NCBI RefSeq assembly: GCF_016907085.1
Contig: NZ_JAFBBJ010000001.1
Location: 3,224,001 to 3,288,000, forward strand
Direction of reading: 5' to 3'
Source of the DNA: Clavibacter michiganensis
GTDB taxonomy: Bacteria > Actinomycetota > Actinomycetes > Actinomycetales > Microbacteriaceae
Length of the DNA stretch: 64,000 nucleotides
Under the pieces are notes generated by a model. The model ran no database searches. It was given only the letters and a program-made list of their open reading frames with translations, and had not been told where the DNA came from. Positions 24,715-32,843 of this stretch are shown here, piece after piece. Positions within the stretch are counted from its first letter, which is position 1, and each line of letters starts with the position of its first letter. The position numbers and the translations under genes are program-made.

Positions 24715-25656
24715 TTGGCCATCACCGCGGAGCGTGCGGCCGGGACCCGTCCCGGCCGCACGCGGTCCCCGCTCGTCGCCCGGCAGCGCCGTCGCCAGGC
24801 GATCATCGCCTGGGGTTTCTGCCTCCCGTTCGTCGCCGTGTTCGCGGTCTTCATGCTCGTGCCGCTGGTGAGCTCGTTCGCCATGTCGTTCACGGACTTC
24901 CGCGCGACCGACATCCGCTCGCCGTTCGCGGTCGACTTCGTCGGCCTCGACCAGTACGCGGCGCTCTTCACGGACGCCACGTTCCTCCGCTCCATCGGCG
25001 TGACCGCGTTCTTCGTGGTCGTCGGGATCCCGGTGACGATGGTCGTCGCGCTCGCCCTGGCCCTGGCGTTGAACTCCGGCCGGGGCCGCATCGTCTCGTT
25101 CTTCCGGGTCGGGTTCTACGCGCCCGTCGTGACGAGCATCGTCGCGGTCTCCGTCGTGTGGCGCTACATCCTGCTGCCGGACGGGCTGCTCAACTCGGCG
25201 CTCGCGGTGGTCGGCATCACGGGCCCCAACTGGCTGAGCGACACCACGTGGGCGCTGCCCTCGCTCGTCGCGATGGCGGTGTGGCGCAACGTCGGCACGC
25301 TCATGATCATCTTCCTCGCGGGCCTGCAGGCCGTGCCCGAGGAGGTGCAGGAGGCCGCGGTGATGGACGGCGCGAGCCCGTGGCGCCGGCTGATCTCGGT
25401 GACGCTGCCGCTGCTGCGCCCGACGCTGCTGCTCGGATCCGTGCTCATCTCGGTCGGCTTCCTGCAGTTCTTCGAGGAGGCGTTCGTGATGACGCGCGGC
25501 GGCCCCCTCGACTCCACGCTGTCCGTCGCGTACTACACCTACCGGCAGTTCGGCTTCGGCGAGTACGGCCTCGCCTCCGCGGCGAGCTACGTCCTCTTCC
25601 TCGCCATCGCCCTGCTCAGCCTGCTGCAGTTCCGGCTGCTGCGGTCGAAGGACTGA
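24715..25656 (+). CDS. ABC sugar permease (MalF-like)
   Basis: This 313-residue permease has six helices after a basic N-terminal tail. The EAA loop that contacts the ATPase reads EEVQEAAVMDGASPWRRLISVTLPLL. The most likely start is TTG at 24715, three bases after the previous stop with GGAG in good position; no ATG or GTG is available before the first helix except a later GTG within the tail. The ending LLQFRLLRSKD is common for MalF-type sugar permeases. It partners with the next gene. Confidence 0.9.
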   Translation: MAITAERAAGTRPGRTRSPLVARQRRRQAIIAWGFCLPFVAVFAVFMLVPLVSSFAMSFTDFRATDIRSPFAVDFVGLDQYAALFTDATFLRSIGVTAFFVVVGIPVTMVVALALALALNSGRGRIVSFFRVGFYAPVVTSIVAVSVVWRYILLPDGLLNSALAVVGITGPNWLSDTTWALPSLVAMAVWRNVGTLMIIFLAGLQAVPEEVQEAAVMDGASPWRRLISVTLPLLRPTLLLGSVLISVGFLQFFEEAFVMTRGGPLDSTLSVAYYTYRQFGFGEYGLASAASYVLFLAIALLSLLQFRLLRSKD

Positions 25657-25667
25657 AAGGCACCGCC

Positions 25668-26573
25668 ATGACCACCACCGCATCCGCCCCCGCCGCCCCG
25701 GTCGTCGCCGAGGCCGCGACCGGCACCCCGCCGCGTCGCCGGCGTCGCACCGACCGCGGCCGCCGCACCCGCGCGATCGTGTACCTCGTCCTCGCCGCCG
25801 TGCTCTGCGTCTGGCTGCTGCCCTTCATCTGGATGGCGCTCGGCAGCGTGAAGACGCAGGGCGAGATCCTGCAGCGACCGCCGACGTGGTGGCCCGCGGA
25901 TCCCGTCGCCGACAACTTCGCGCAGTGGTTCGGGCCGCTCGACTTCGGCACGTTCTTCTCCAACAGCCTGGTCGTCGCGCTCGTCACCGTGCTCGGCAAC
26001 CTCGTGTTCTGCTCGATGGTGGGCTACGCGCTGGCGAAGATGGAGTTCCCGGGCAAGCGCATCCTGTTCCTCACCGTGATGGTGACGCTCATGGTGCCGG
26101 GCGTCGTCACCTTCGTGCCGCTGTTCGTCATGGTCTCGGGGCTCGGCCTCGTGAACACGTACGCGGCGCTCATCCTCCCGTTCATCACGGCGCCCATCGG
26201 GGTGTTCCTCATGCGGCAGTTCATGCTCGGGATCCCCGAGGCGCTCATCGAGGCCGCGCGCCTCGACGGCGCGGGGGAGTTCCGCATCTTCTCCCGCATC
26301 GTGATGCCGCTGTGCGGGCCGCCGCTCGCGACGCTCGGGATCCTCACGTTCCTCGCGTCGTGGAACAACTTCCTCTGGCCGCTCGTCGCGGCGCAGACCG
26401 AGGGGATGTACACGCTGCCGATCGCCCTGTCGCTGTACTCGACCGGGCAGAACGCGACCGACTACGGCCTGCTGCTCGCGGGATCCGTGCTCGTGATCGC
26501 GCCGATCCTCGCCCTGTTCGTGTTCCTGCAGCGCTACTTCATCCAGGGCGTCGCGACCGCCGGCCTCAAGTGA
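25668..26573 (+). CDS. ABC sugar permease (MalG-like)
   Basis: This 301-residue permease has six helices and the EAA loop EALIEAARLDGAGEFRIFSRIVMPL. The stretch VKTQGEILQRPPTWWPADP after helix one and the ending LQRYFIQGVATAGLK are typical of MalG-type sugar permeases. A tail of about 35 Ala/Arg-rich residues precedes the first helix. The ATG at 25668 has AAAGG seven bases before it; everything to its left in this frame is shadow. It forms the membrane channel together with the preceding permease. Confidence 0.9.
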   Translation: MTTTASAPAAPVVAEAATGTPPRRRRRTDRGRRTRAIVYLVLAAVLCVWLLPFIWMALGSVKTQGEILQRPPTWWPADPVADNFAQWFGPLDFGTFFSNSLVVALVTVLGNLVFCSMVGYALAKMEFPGKRILFLTVMVTLMVPGVVTFVPLFVMVSGLGLVNTYAALILPFITAPIGVFLMRQFMLGIPEALIEAARLDGAGEFRIFSRIVMPLCGPPLATLGILTFLASWNNFLWPLVAAQTEGMYTLPIALSLYSTGQNATDYGLLLAGSVLVIAPILALFVFLQRYFIQGVATAGLK

Positions 26574-26605
26574 CCACCTCCCGCCTCCGACCCTTGGAGA
26601 CCCCC

Positions 26606-28468
26606 ATGCCCCGCGCCCCGCGCACGCTCCTCACCGCCCCCGACGGCACCCGCTTCCGCGACCTCGACGGGGACGGGGTGATGGCGCCCTACGAGGATCC
26701 GCGGCGGACCCCCGAGGAGCGCACGGCCGACCTCGTGGGGCGCCTCAGCCTCGCGGAGAAGGCGGGTCTCATGTTCCAGACCGTGATCGAGGTCGGCGCC
26801 GACGGGGAGCTGAAGGAGGAGCCGGGCGCGATCTCGAAGTCGGGCACCACCGAGGTCGTGGTCGGCAAGGGCATGAACCACTTCAACGTGCACGAGATCC
26901 GCACGGCCCGGCAGGCCGCGCGCTGGAGCAACCGGTTGCAGGAGCTGGCGGAGTCGACGCCGCACGGGATCCCCGTGACCGTGAGCACGGATCCGCGGCA
27001 CGCCTTCGTGGAGAACGCGGGCGTCGCCTTCTCGGCCGGCCCGTTCTCGCAGTGGCCGGAGGCGCTCGGGCTCGCGGCGCTCGACGACGTGGACGCCATC
27101 CGCGCGTTCGCCGACGCCGCCCGGCAGGAGTACGTGGCCGTGGGCATCCGCGCGGCGCTGCACCCGCAGATCGACCTCGCCACCGAGCCGCGCTGGGGGC
27201 GCCAGGCGCAGACGCTCGGGCACGACGCCGATCGCGTGGCCGAGTTCACTGCCGCGTACCTCGACGGCTTCCAGGGTGCGGCGCTCGGATCCACGAGCGT
27301 CGCGTGCACCACCAAGCACTTCCCGGGCGGCGGCCCCCAGAAGGACGGCGAGGACGCGCACTTCCCGTACGGCCGCGAGCAGGTGTACCCGGGCGGGATG
27401 TTCGAGTACCACCTGCGGCCGTTCCGCGAGGCGATCGCGCGCGGGACCGCCGCGATGATGCCGTACTACGGGATGCCCGAGGGCCTCGTGCGCGACGGCG
27501 AGGAGATCGAGCCGGTGGGCTTCGGCTTCAACCGGCAGGTGATCACCGGGCTGCTGCGCGAGGAGCTCGGCTACGACGGCGTCGTGGTCACCGACTGGGA
27601 GCTCGTGAACGACAACCACGTCGGCGACCAGGTGCTGCCCGCGCGCGCGTGGGGCGTCGAGGAGCTGACGCCCCACGAGCGCATGGAGCGGATCATCGCG
27701 GCCGGCTGCGACCAGTTCGGCGGCGAGGAGTGCGTCGACGTGCTGCTCGACCTCGTGGCCGATGGGCGGGTCACCGAGGCGCGCCTCGACGAGTCGGTCC
27801 GGCGCCTGCTGCTCGTGAAGTTCCGGCTGGGGCTCTTCGACGACCCCTACGTCGACGAGGACGAGGCCGAGCGCATCGTCGGCCGGGCGGACCTCCGCGA
27901 GCTCGGCTTCCGCGCGCAGGCCGCGTCGGTCACCGTGCTCGAGAACCGGGAGCGCGACGGCCGGCCCACGCTGCCGCTGCCCGTCGACGGACCCCGGATG
28001 CGCGTCCACGTCGAGGGCATGCGCCCCGAGGCGCTCGACGGCTGGGCGGATCCCGCGGACGGGCCCGACGACGCCGACCTCGCGATCGTGCGGCTCGGCG
28101 CGCCCTTCGAGCCGCGCTCGGACCTCTTCCTCGAGGCGTGGTTCCACCAGGGGTCGCTCGAGTTCCCGCCCGGGCTCGTGCACCGGCTCCGGCGGATCGC
28201 CGACCGCTGTCCGCTCGTGGTGGTGGTGAACCTCGACCGGCCCGCGATCATGACGCCGCTCGTGCCGTTCGCCTCCGCGCTCGCCGTCGACTACGGCAGC
28301 TCCGACGCCGCCGTGCTCGCGGCGCTCACGGGACGCATCGCGCCCGAGGGGCGGCTGCCGGTCGAGATCCCGCGCTCGATGGACGCCGTGCGGGCCTCCC
28401 GCACGGACGTGCCGTCGGACACCGCCGACCCGGTGTACCCGCTGCACCACGGCCTCCGGATCCGCTGA
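26606..28468 (+). CDS. Glycoside hydrolase family 3 beta-glucosidase
   Basis: This 620-residue enzyme probably cleaves imported beta-glucosides in the cytoplasm, since no signal peptide is present. The GH3 barrel (about residues 30-400) contains KHFPGGGPQKDGEDAHFPYG and the nucleophile Asp330 in VVVTDWELVND; the C-terminal sandwich domain follows to residue 620. The start RDLDGDGVMAPYEDP is the EF-hand-like loop often seen at the N-terminus of this GH3 subgroup. An ATG with TTGGAGA upstream fixes the start. It lies between the sugar permeases and the LacI gene. Substrate linkage is not decidable from sequence. Confidence 0.92.
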   Translation: MPRAPRTLLTAPDGTRFRDLDGDGVMAPYEDPRRTPEERTADLVGRLSLAEKAGLMFQTVIEVGADGELKEEPGAISKSGTTEVVVGKGMNHFNVHEIRTARQAARWSNRLQELAESTPHGIPVTVSTDPRHAFVENAGVAFSAGPFSQWPEALGLAALDDVDAIRAFADAARQEYVAVGIRAALHPQIDLATEPRWGRQAQTLGHDADRVAEFTAAYLDGFQGAALGSTSVACTTKHFPGGGPQKDGEDAHFPYGREQVYPGGMFEYHLRPFREAIARGTAAMMPYYGMPEGLVRDGEEIEPVGFGFNRQVITGLLREELGYDGVVVTDWELVNDNHVGDQVLPARAWGVEELTPHERMERIIAAGCDQFGGEECVDVLLDLVADGRVTEARLDESVRRLLLVKFRLGLFDDPYVDEDEAERIVGRADLRELGFRAQAASVTVLENRERDGRPTLPLPVDGPRMRVHVEGMRPEALDGWADPADGPDDADLAIVRLGAPFEPRSDLFLEAWFHQGSLEFPPGLVHRLRRIADRCPLVVVVNLDRPAIMTPLVPFASALAVDYGSSDAAVLAALTGRIAPEGRLPVEIPRSMDAVRASRTDVPSDTADPVYPLHHGLRIR

Positions 28469-28525
28469 CCGCGCCCGTGCCCGCCCCGCGCGGCGCCGGG
28501 TCGCGGTCGTCCGCGCCCGCCTCGC

Positions 28526-28531
28526 TACGCT
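28526..28531 (+). promoter_or_regulatory. Possible -10 box before the LacI gene
   Basis: TACGCT lies 22 bases before the ATG. A leader of about 16 bases would still contain GGAGAGAGGAC. This would let the regulator be made independently of the operon. Confidence 0.35.
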
Positions 28532-28553
28532 CTCCAGGAGAGAGGACGGTCGC

Positions 28554-29693
28554 ATGAGCCCCCGGCGCCCCACGGTCTACGACGTCGCCGAACGCGCGAA
28601 GGTCTCCATCGCGACGGTGTCGTTCGCGTTCAGCCGACCCGACCAGATCAGCGTCGCCACCCGGGAGCGCGTGCTCGAGACCGCGCGCGAGCTCGGGTAC
28701 ATGCCGAGCGCGTCCGCCCGCGGCCTCGCGCGCGGCCGCACGGGGGCGCTCGGGCTGCACTCGTTCGACCTCCTCATCGACCGGCCGCTGCAGCGCGAGC
28801 CCGACGCGGCCGCCGCTGCGGACGACGCCGCGGTCGCGCGGACGCCGTACGCACCCGGCCGCACCTTCATCCCGTGGGACGACGCGGGCGAGATCGCGGC
28901 GGATCCGCGCGCGTTCCCGCTCTACGTGGACGAGGTGCGCCGCGGCTTCGAGCTCGAGTGCCGCGCGCACGACCGGCCGGTGATGCTCAGCCGCGGCAGC
29001 GACACCGCCACGGCGGTCGCCGAGTCGGCCGGCCGCGTCGACGGCCTCGCGATCTTCCCGGGGCCGTCCGCGGCGGCGTCGCTGAAGCGCATGTCGCTCA
29101 AGATGCCGATCGTCCTGTTCAGCTACCCGCCGGCGGACGACGGGCACCACCGGGTCACGTCCGACAACGCCGGGGGAGCGCGCGAGCTCGTGCGGCACCT
29201 CGTGGTCGAGCACGGGATCACCGACCTCGGGTTCGTGGGCGCCACGAGCGTGGGCGACTACCGGGAGCGCTTCCAGGGCTACCGCGCGGCGCTCGCGGAG
29301 CTCGGGGTCCCGGCCTCCGACGAGGTGCTCGACGACACGGTGCTCGGCGAGGGATCCGGCTTCGGCGGCGTCATCGCGGCCCTTCGCGCCGGGAGGCTGC
29401 CGCGCGCGCTCGTGTGCGCGAGCGACCAGCTGGCGCTCGCGCTCGTCGACCTGCTGCGCGCGGAGGGCGTCGACGTGCCGGGCGACGTCGTGGTCACGGG
29501 CTTCGACGGGATCCTCGCGGGCCTCCTCGCGACGCCGCGCCTCACGACCGTGCGGCAGCCCATGGAGGCGATGGGGCGCGCAGCGGCCCGCATCCTCATC
29601 GACACGACCACGGGCACGCAGCCGGCGGATCCCGTGACGCTCCGGCTCGGCACGAAGCTCGTGGTGCGCGAGAGCTGCGGCTGCCGCGGCTGA
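28554..29693 (+). CDS. LacI-family transcriptional regulator
   Basis: This 379-residue repressor has an N-terminal helix-turn-helix (TVYDVAERAKVSIATVSFAFS, residues 7-27) and a hinge helix (SARGLARGRT), followed by a periplasmic-binding-protein-like effector domain. It is longer than the usual 330-350 residues: a stretch rich in Ala/Asp/Pro (about residues 79-120) is inserted between the first strand and first helix of the effector domain. The ending CGCRG is seen in many actinobacterial sugar repressors. It likely controls the adjacent transport and glucosidase genes through the palindrome at 23383. It converges on the gene at 29707 with only 13 bases between stops. Confidence 0.9.
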   Translation: MSPRRPTVYDVAERAKVSIATVSFAFSRPDQISVATRERVLETARELGYMPSASARGLARGRTGALGLHSFDLLIDRPLQREPDAAAAADDAAVARTPYAPGRTFIPWDDAGEIAADPRAFPLYVDEVRRGFELECRAHDRPVMLSRGSDTATAVAESAGRVDGLAIFPGPSAAASLKRMSLKMPIVLFSYPPADDGHHRVTSDNAGGARELVRHLVVEHGITDLGFVGATSVGDYRERFQGYRAALAELGVPASDEVLDDTVLGEGSGFGGVIAALRAGRLPRALVCASDQLALALVDLLRAEGVDVPGDVVVTGFDGILAGLLATPRLTTVRQPMEAMGRAAARILIDTTTGTQPADPVTLRLGTKLVVRESCGCRG

Positions 29694-29706
29694 CGCCGGA
29701 GGGCCG

Positions 29707-29916
29707 CTAGCGGCGGAGACCCCGGCGGCGCACGACCTCGACGACGAGCGCCAGCAGCAGGATCGCGGCGCCGGCCGCGGCGAACGCCCACGCGATCTCG
29801 ATGCCCCCCGGTTCCTCGCCCGCGATGCCGCCCATCACGGCGCCCAGCGCGACCGCCAGGACGAGCGCGCCGCACCCGGCCAGGGTCGCCGCGAGGATCC
29901 GCATTTCCGCGACCAT
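29707..29916 (-). CDS. Small two-helix membrane protein
   Basis: This protein of 69 residues has two hydrophobic segments (about 6-28 and 40-62) and a basic C-terminal end, VRRRGLRR. The ATG at 29916 overlaps the stop of the MOSC gene as ATGA, which supports both its reality and its start; a second ATG four codons later is possible. I do not recognise the family. Confidence 0.6.
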   Translation of the reverse strand: MVAEMRILAATLAGCGALVLAVALGAVMGGIAGEEPGGIEIAWAFAAAGAAILLLALVVEVVRRRGLRR

Positions 29917-30470
29917 CACACCGGCTGCAGCGCGAGCTGCTCGCCCGCGGGCAGCTCGACGCGCACGGCGTCGTCGGGGCGGACCTCGCCGCCGGTGATC
30001 ACGACGCCCATCACGCCGGACTTCCGCACGACGTTCCCGTCGGCGTCGCGGTCGAGCACCGCCTTCATGGCGCCCGAGCCCAGCTTGTCGATCTGGATGC
30101 ACGGGTTCCGGAGGCCCGTCAGCTCGACCACGGCCTCGGCGCCGAGGTGCAGGCGCGTGCCCGTGGGCAGGTCGAGGAGCGGGACACCCGCGGTCGTGAC
30201 GTTCTCTCCGAGGTCGCCGGGGCCGACCCGGTAGCCCTTCTCGGCGAGCTCGTCGTGCAGCTCGGCGTGGACGAGGTGCACCTGGCGGAGGTTGGGCGCA
30301 TCCGGGTCACGGCGCTTCCGCGAGAGGTGCTGGACGGTGGTGCCGAGGTGCGCGTCGCCCTCGACGCCGAGGCCCGCGAGGAGCGTGATCGAGGGGCGGA
30401 CGGGCTTGGAGAAGCGGTGGGCGTCGTCGCGCGCGACCGCGAGGACCCGGGGCGATGCGGACGGCTGCAT
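29916..30470 (-). CDS. MOSC-domain protein
   Basis: This 184-residue protein is a stand-alone MOSC domain, related to the C-terminal part of molybdenum cofactor sulfurases and to YiiM-type proteins that handle sulfur for molybdoenzymes. The key stretch ELTGLRNPCIQID contains the conserved Cys (about residue 123). GVEGDAH and GDLGENVTTAG are also typical. No molybdoenzyme lies nearby, so the partner is unknown. It shares its stop with the start of a small membrane protein. Confidence 0.88.
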   Translation of the reverse strand: MQPSASPRVLAVARDDAHRFSKPVRPSITLLAGLGVEGDAHLGTTVQHLSRKRRDPDAPNLRQVHLVHAELHDELAEKGYRVGPGDLGENVTTAGVPLLDLPTGTRLHLGAEAVVELTGLRNPCIQIDKLGSGAMKAVLDRDADGNVVRKSGVMGVVITGGEVRPDDAVRVELPAGEQLALQPV

Positions 30471-30477
30471 GACAGCG

Positions 30478-30483
30478 ACGATA
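30478..30483 (-). promoter_or_regulatory. -10 box for a leaderless MOSC mRNA
   Basis: On the minus strand TATCGT ends seven bases before the ATG at 30470, with no ribosome binding site in between. Confidence 0.45.
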
Positions 30484-30558
30484 GCCGCGCGGCCCCCGGC
30501 GGGCGAGCCCCCGGGCAGGACGGGGGCGCGGATCCCTCTCCTCGGGCGGTCGTCCCGC

Positions 30559-30564
30559 TAGGTT
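30559..30564 (+). promoter_or_regulatory. -10 box of the membrane protein gene at 30581
   Basis: TAGGTT lies 16 bases before the first ATG and 28 before the second (30593). With transcription starting near 30571, either start could be used. Confidence 0.35.
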
Positions 30565-30580
30565 CGCAGCATCGACGGCG

Positions 30581-31285
30581 ATGGGGGATGCGATGCGCGC
30601 GACGGCCATGAGCGGATCACCGCGGACGACGCTGGTGGCGGGTCTCGCCTCCGCGGGCGCGCTGCTGCTGCAGCCCGGGCTGCTGGGCGGCTCCCGGATC
30701 CAGCCGACGCCGGACATGGCGTCGACGATCGTGCTGCAGGGGCCCGTGGTGACGGTGGCCGCGCTGGCCATGTCCGTGCTCGCCGCGGTGGTGCTCGTGC
30801 GCGGCGTGCGCGGCGAGCCGGGGATGATGCGGGCGTCCCGCGCGGCGGGCGTGGCGGTGCTGGTGGTCGCGGGCGCGCAGGCCGCGCTGGCGCTGACGAG
30901 CGCGCTGATCGGCCTGACGCTCGCGGACCCGACGGAGCCGGTGCTGCCGTCGGCCCTGGTGATCCTGTCCCGGGCGGCGGTCGCCGTCCATGCGCTCGCG
31001 CTCGCGGTGCTCGCCGTCCTGGTCGTCCGCGGGCGGCTGCTCGAGCCGGTGGCCCGCGTGTCGCTCCTGGTCCTCGCGTCGGCGACGGCGGTGTCCTGGC
31101 TGTCCGAGACGGGCATCGGGGCGTTCCTGCCGGGAGACGGGTGGGTGCCGCTCCTGTTGCTGCTGCTCGTCGCGCTGCGGACCGTGATCCTCGTGGCGTC
31201 CGTCGGGCTCGTGATCGGCCTGCTGGTGCACGGCAGGTCGGCGGCGATGCGGGCGCGGGCCGAGGCGATCCACCGGGCCTGGTGA
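30581..31285 (+). CDS. Six-helix membrane protein of unknown function
   Basis: This 234-residue protein has about five or six hydrophobic segments and a short basic C-terminus. I recognise no family signature. Two starts are possible: ATG 30581, or ATG 30593, which has GGGGGA seven bases upstream and would give 230 residues. It stands alone, divergent from the MOSC gene, and ends 5 bases before a strong bidirectional terminator. Confidence 0.65.
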   Translation: MGDAMRATAMSGSPRTTLVAGLASAGALLLQPGLLGGSRIQPTPDMASTIVLQGPVVTVAALAMSVLAAVVLVRGVRGEPGMMRASRAAGVAVLVVAGAQAALALTSALIGLTLADPTEPVLPSALVILSRAAVAVHALALAVLAVLVVRGRLLEPVARVSLLVLASATAVSWLSETGIGAFLPGDGWVPLLLLLLVALRTVILVASVGLVIGLLVHGRSAAMRARAEAIHRAW

Positions 31286-31290
31286 ACGAC

Positions 31291-31324
31291 GGAGGGCCGG
31301 GCCGACGCGTCGACCCGGCCCTCC
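31291..31324. terminator. Strong bidirectional terminator
   Basis: Arms GGAGGGCCGGG (31291-31301) and CCCGGCCCTCC (31314-31324) are perfect over 11 bases. The 12-base loop itself contains the palindrome CGACGCGTCG. It lies exactly between two convergent genes (stops at 31285 and 31335), so it can serve both. Confidence 0.8.
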
Positions 31325-31334
31325 GCGCCCGCCG

Positions 31335-32738
31335 TCAGCGGGCGGCGGCGGGAGTGCTCCGCGCCTCGCCGTGCTCGCGCACCACGAGGAGCGCCACGAG
31401 GGAGATCGCGGACGCGACGCTGAGGTAGATGCCGACGAGCATCACGCCGCCACCGCCGATGTCCCACAGCCACGTCGCGATGAAGGGCGCGACGGCCCCG
31501 CCGATGATGCCCGCGAGGCTGAACGCGAGGGACGCGCCCGTGTAGCGGACGTCGGTGGCGAACAGTCCGGGCAGCAGGGATCCGACGGCGCCGTACCCGA
31601 TGCCGATCAGCGCGAAGCCGAGGATCACGAACATGAGCGTGCCGGGCAGGCCCGCCGCGAGGAAGGGGTCCATCAGCAGCCCGAACACGACCATGCCGGC
31701 GGCGCTCACGGCGACGATCGGGCGCGCCCCGCGTCGCTCGGCGAGCACGCCCGAGACCACGATGGCGATCGCGAAGAACACGACGCCGACGAGGAGCATG
31801 AGCAGGAAGTCCGTGCGGGCGTAGCCGAGGCCGGCGTGGAACGAGGCCGCGTCGAACGGCTTGCCCGCGGCCGTGGCGGCGGCCTGCGCGGCCTCCGCGG
31901 TGCGCGGCGACGTGCCGTAGGTGACCGTGAACGTGGTCATGAGGTAGAAGAGCGTGAAGATGGCGAGGAGGGCGAGCGCCCCGAGCACGAGCCCGCGCCA
32001 GCCGGTGCGGATGGTGCGGCCGAGCGGCAGCCGGGAGGTCTCGCCGCGGTCGAGCACCGCCTGGAACTCCGGCGCCTCCACGAGCTTCACGCGCACGTAG
32101 AGGCCCACGAGCACGAGCACTGCGCTCGCGAGGAACGGCACGCGCCAGCCCCAGGACTGCAGGTCGGCGGGGGAGAGCGTGAGCGAGAGCACCAGGAACA
32201 GGCCGGTGCTGAGGAAGAAGCCGATGGGGGCGCCGAGCTGCGGGAACGTGCCGTAGATCGCCCGCTTGCCCGCGGGTGCGTTCTCCGTCGCCAGCAGCGC
32301 CGCGCCGCCCCACTCGCCGCCGAGGCCGAGCCCCTGGATGAAGCGGAGCACGGCGAGGGCGGCGGGGGCCGCGATCTCCCAGCCCGGCGTGAGCCCGCTC
32401 GGCAGGGAGCCGATGAGCACCGTGGCGATGCCCATGGTGAGCAGCGACGCGACGAGCGTGCGCGTGCGGCCGAACCGGTCGCCGAAGTGGCCGAAGAGCA
32501 CGGATCCGATGGGCCGGGCGAAGAACGCGACGCCGAACACGGCCAGCGACTGGAGCTGCGCGACCGCGGGGTCGTCGTTCGCGAAGAACAGGGCCGGGAA
32601 CACCAGCACCGCGGCCGTGGCGTAGACGTAGAAGTCGAAGAACTCGATCGACGTGCCGATGAGGCTCGCGACCACGACCCGCGAGCGGGGGTTGGCCGGG
32701 GTGGCGACGGGCGGGGCGGTGGCGGGGGCAGCGGACAT
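31335..32738 (-). CDS. MFS transporter, metabolite:H+ symporter (MHS) type, copy 1
   Basis: This 467-residue symporter of the ShiA/KgtP class has twelve helices. It carries the signature IGTSIEFFDFYVYATAA at the start, RPIGSVLFGHFGDRFGRTRTL after helix two, and GLGLGGEWGGAALLATENAP. An extra loop of about 30 residues rich in Ala (TAEAAQAAATAAGKPFD) sits before helix eight. Likely substrates are organic acids or betaines; the exact one is unknown. It is a close paralogue of the next gene upstream on the same strand, from which it is 105 bases away. Confidence 0.9.
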   Translation of the reverse strand: MSAAPATAPPVATPANPRSRVVVASLIGTSIEFFDFYVYATAAVLVFPALFFANDDPAVAQLQSLAVFGVAFFARPIGSVLFGHFGDRFGRTRTLVASLLTMGIATVLIGSLPSGLTPGWEIAAPAALAVLRFIQGLGLGGEWGGAALLATENAPAGKRAIYGTFPQLGAPIGFFLSTGLFLVLSLTLSPADLQSWGWRVPFLASAVLVLVGLYVRVKLVEAPEFQAVLDRGETSRLPLGRTIRTGWRGLVLGALALLAIFTLFYLMTTFTVTYGTSPRTAEAAQAAATAAGKPFDAASFHAGLGYARTDFLLMLLVGVVFFAIAIVVSGVLAERRGARPIVAVSAAGMVVFGLLMDPFLAAGLPGTLMFVILGFALIGIGYGAVGSLLPGLFATDVRYTGASLAFSLAGIIGGAVAPFIATWLWDIGGGGVMLVGIYLSVASAISLVALLVVREHGEARSTPAAAR

Positions 32739-32843
32739 GGCGGTGGCTTCCGACTTCAGGGACGGGGAGACGCCACGGATCGTGGCGCGCCGACCGTACC
32801 GGCGCTCCCCGCCCCTCGGATGCCACCGTTCACATGACGCGTG

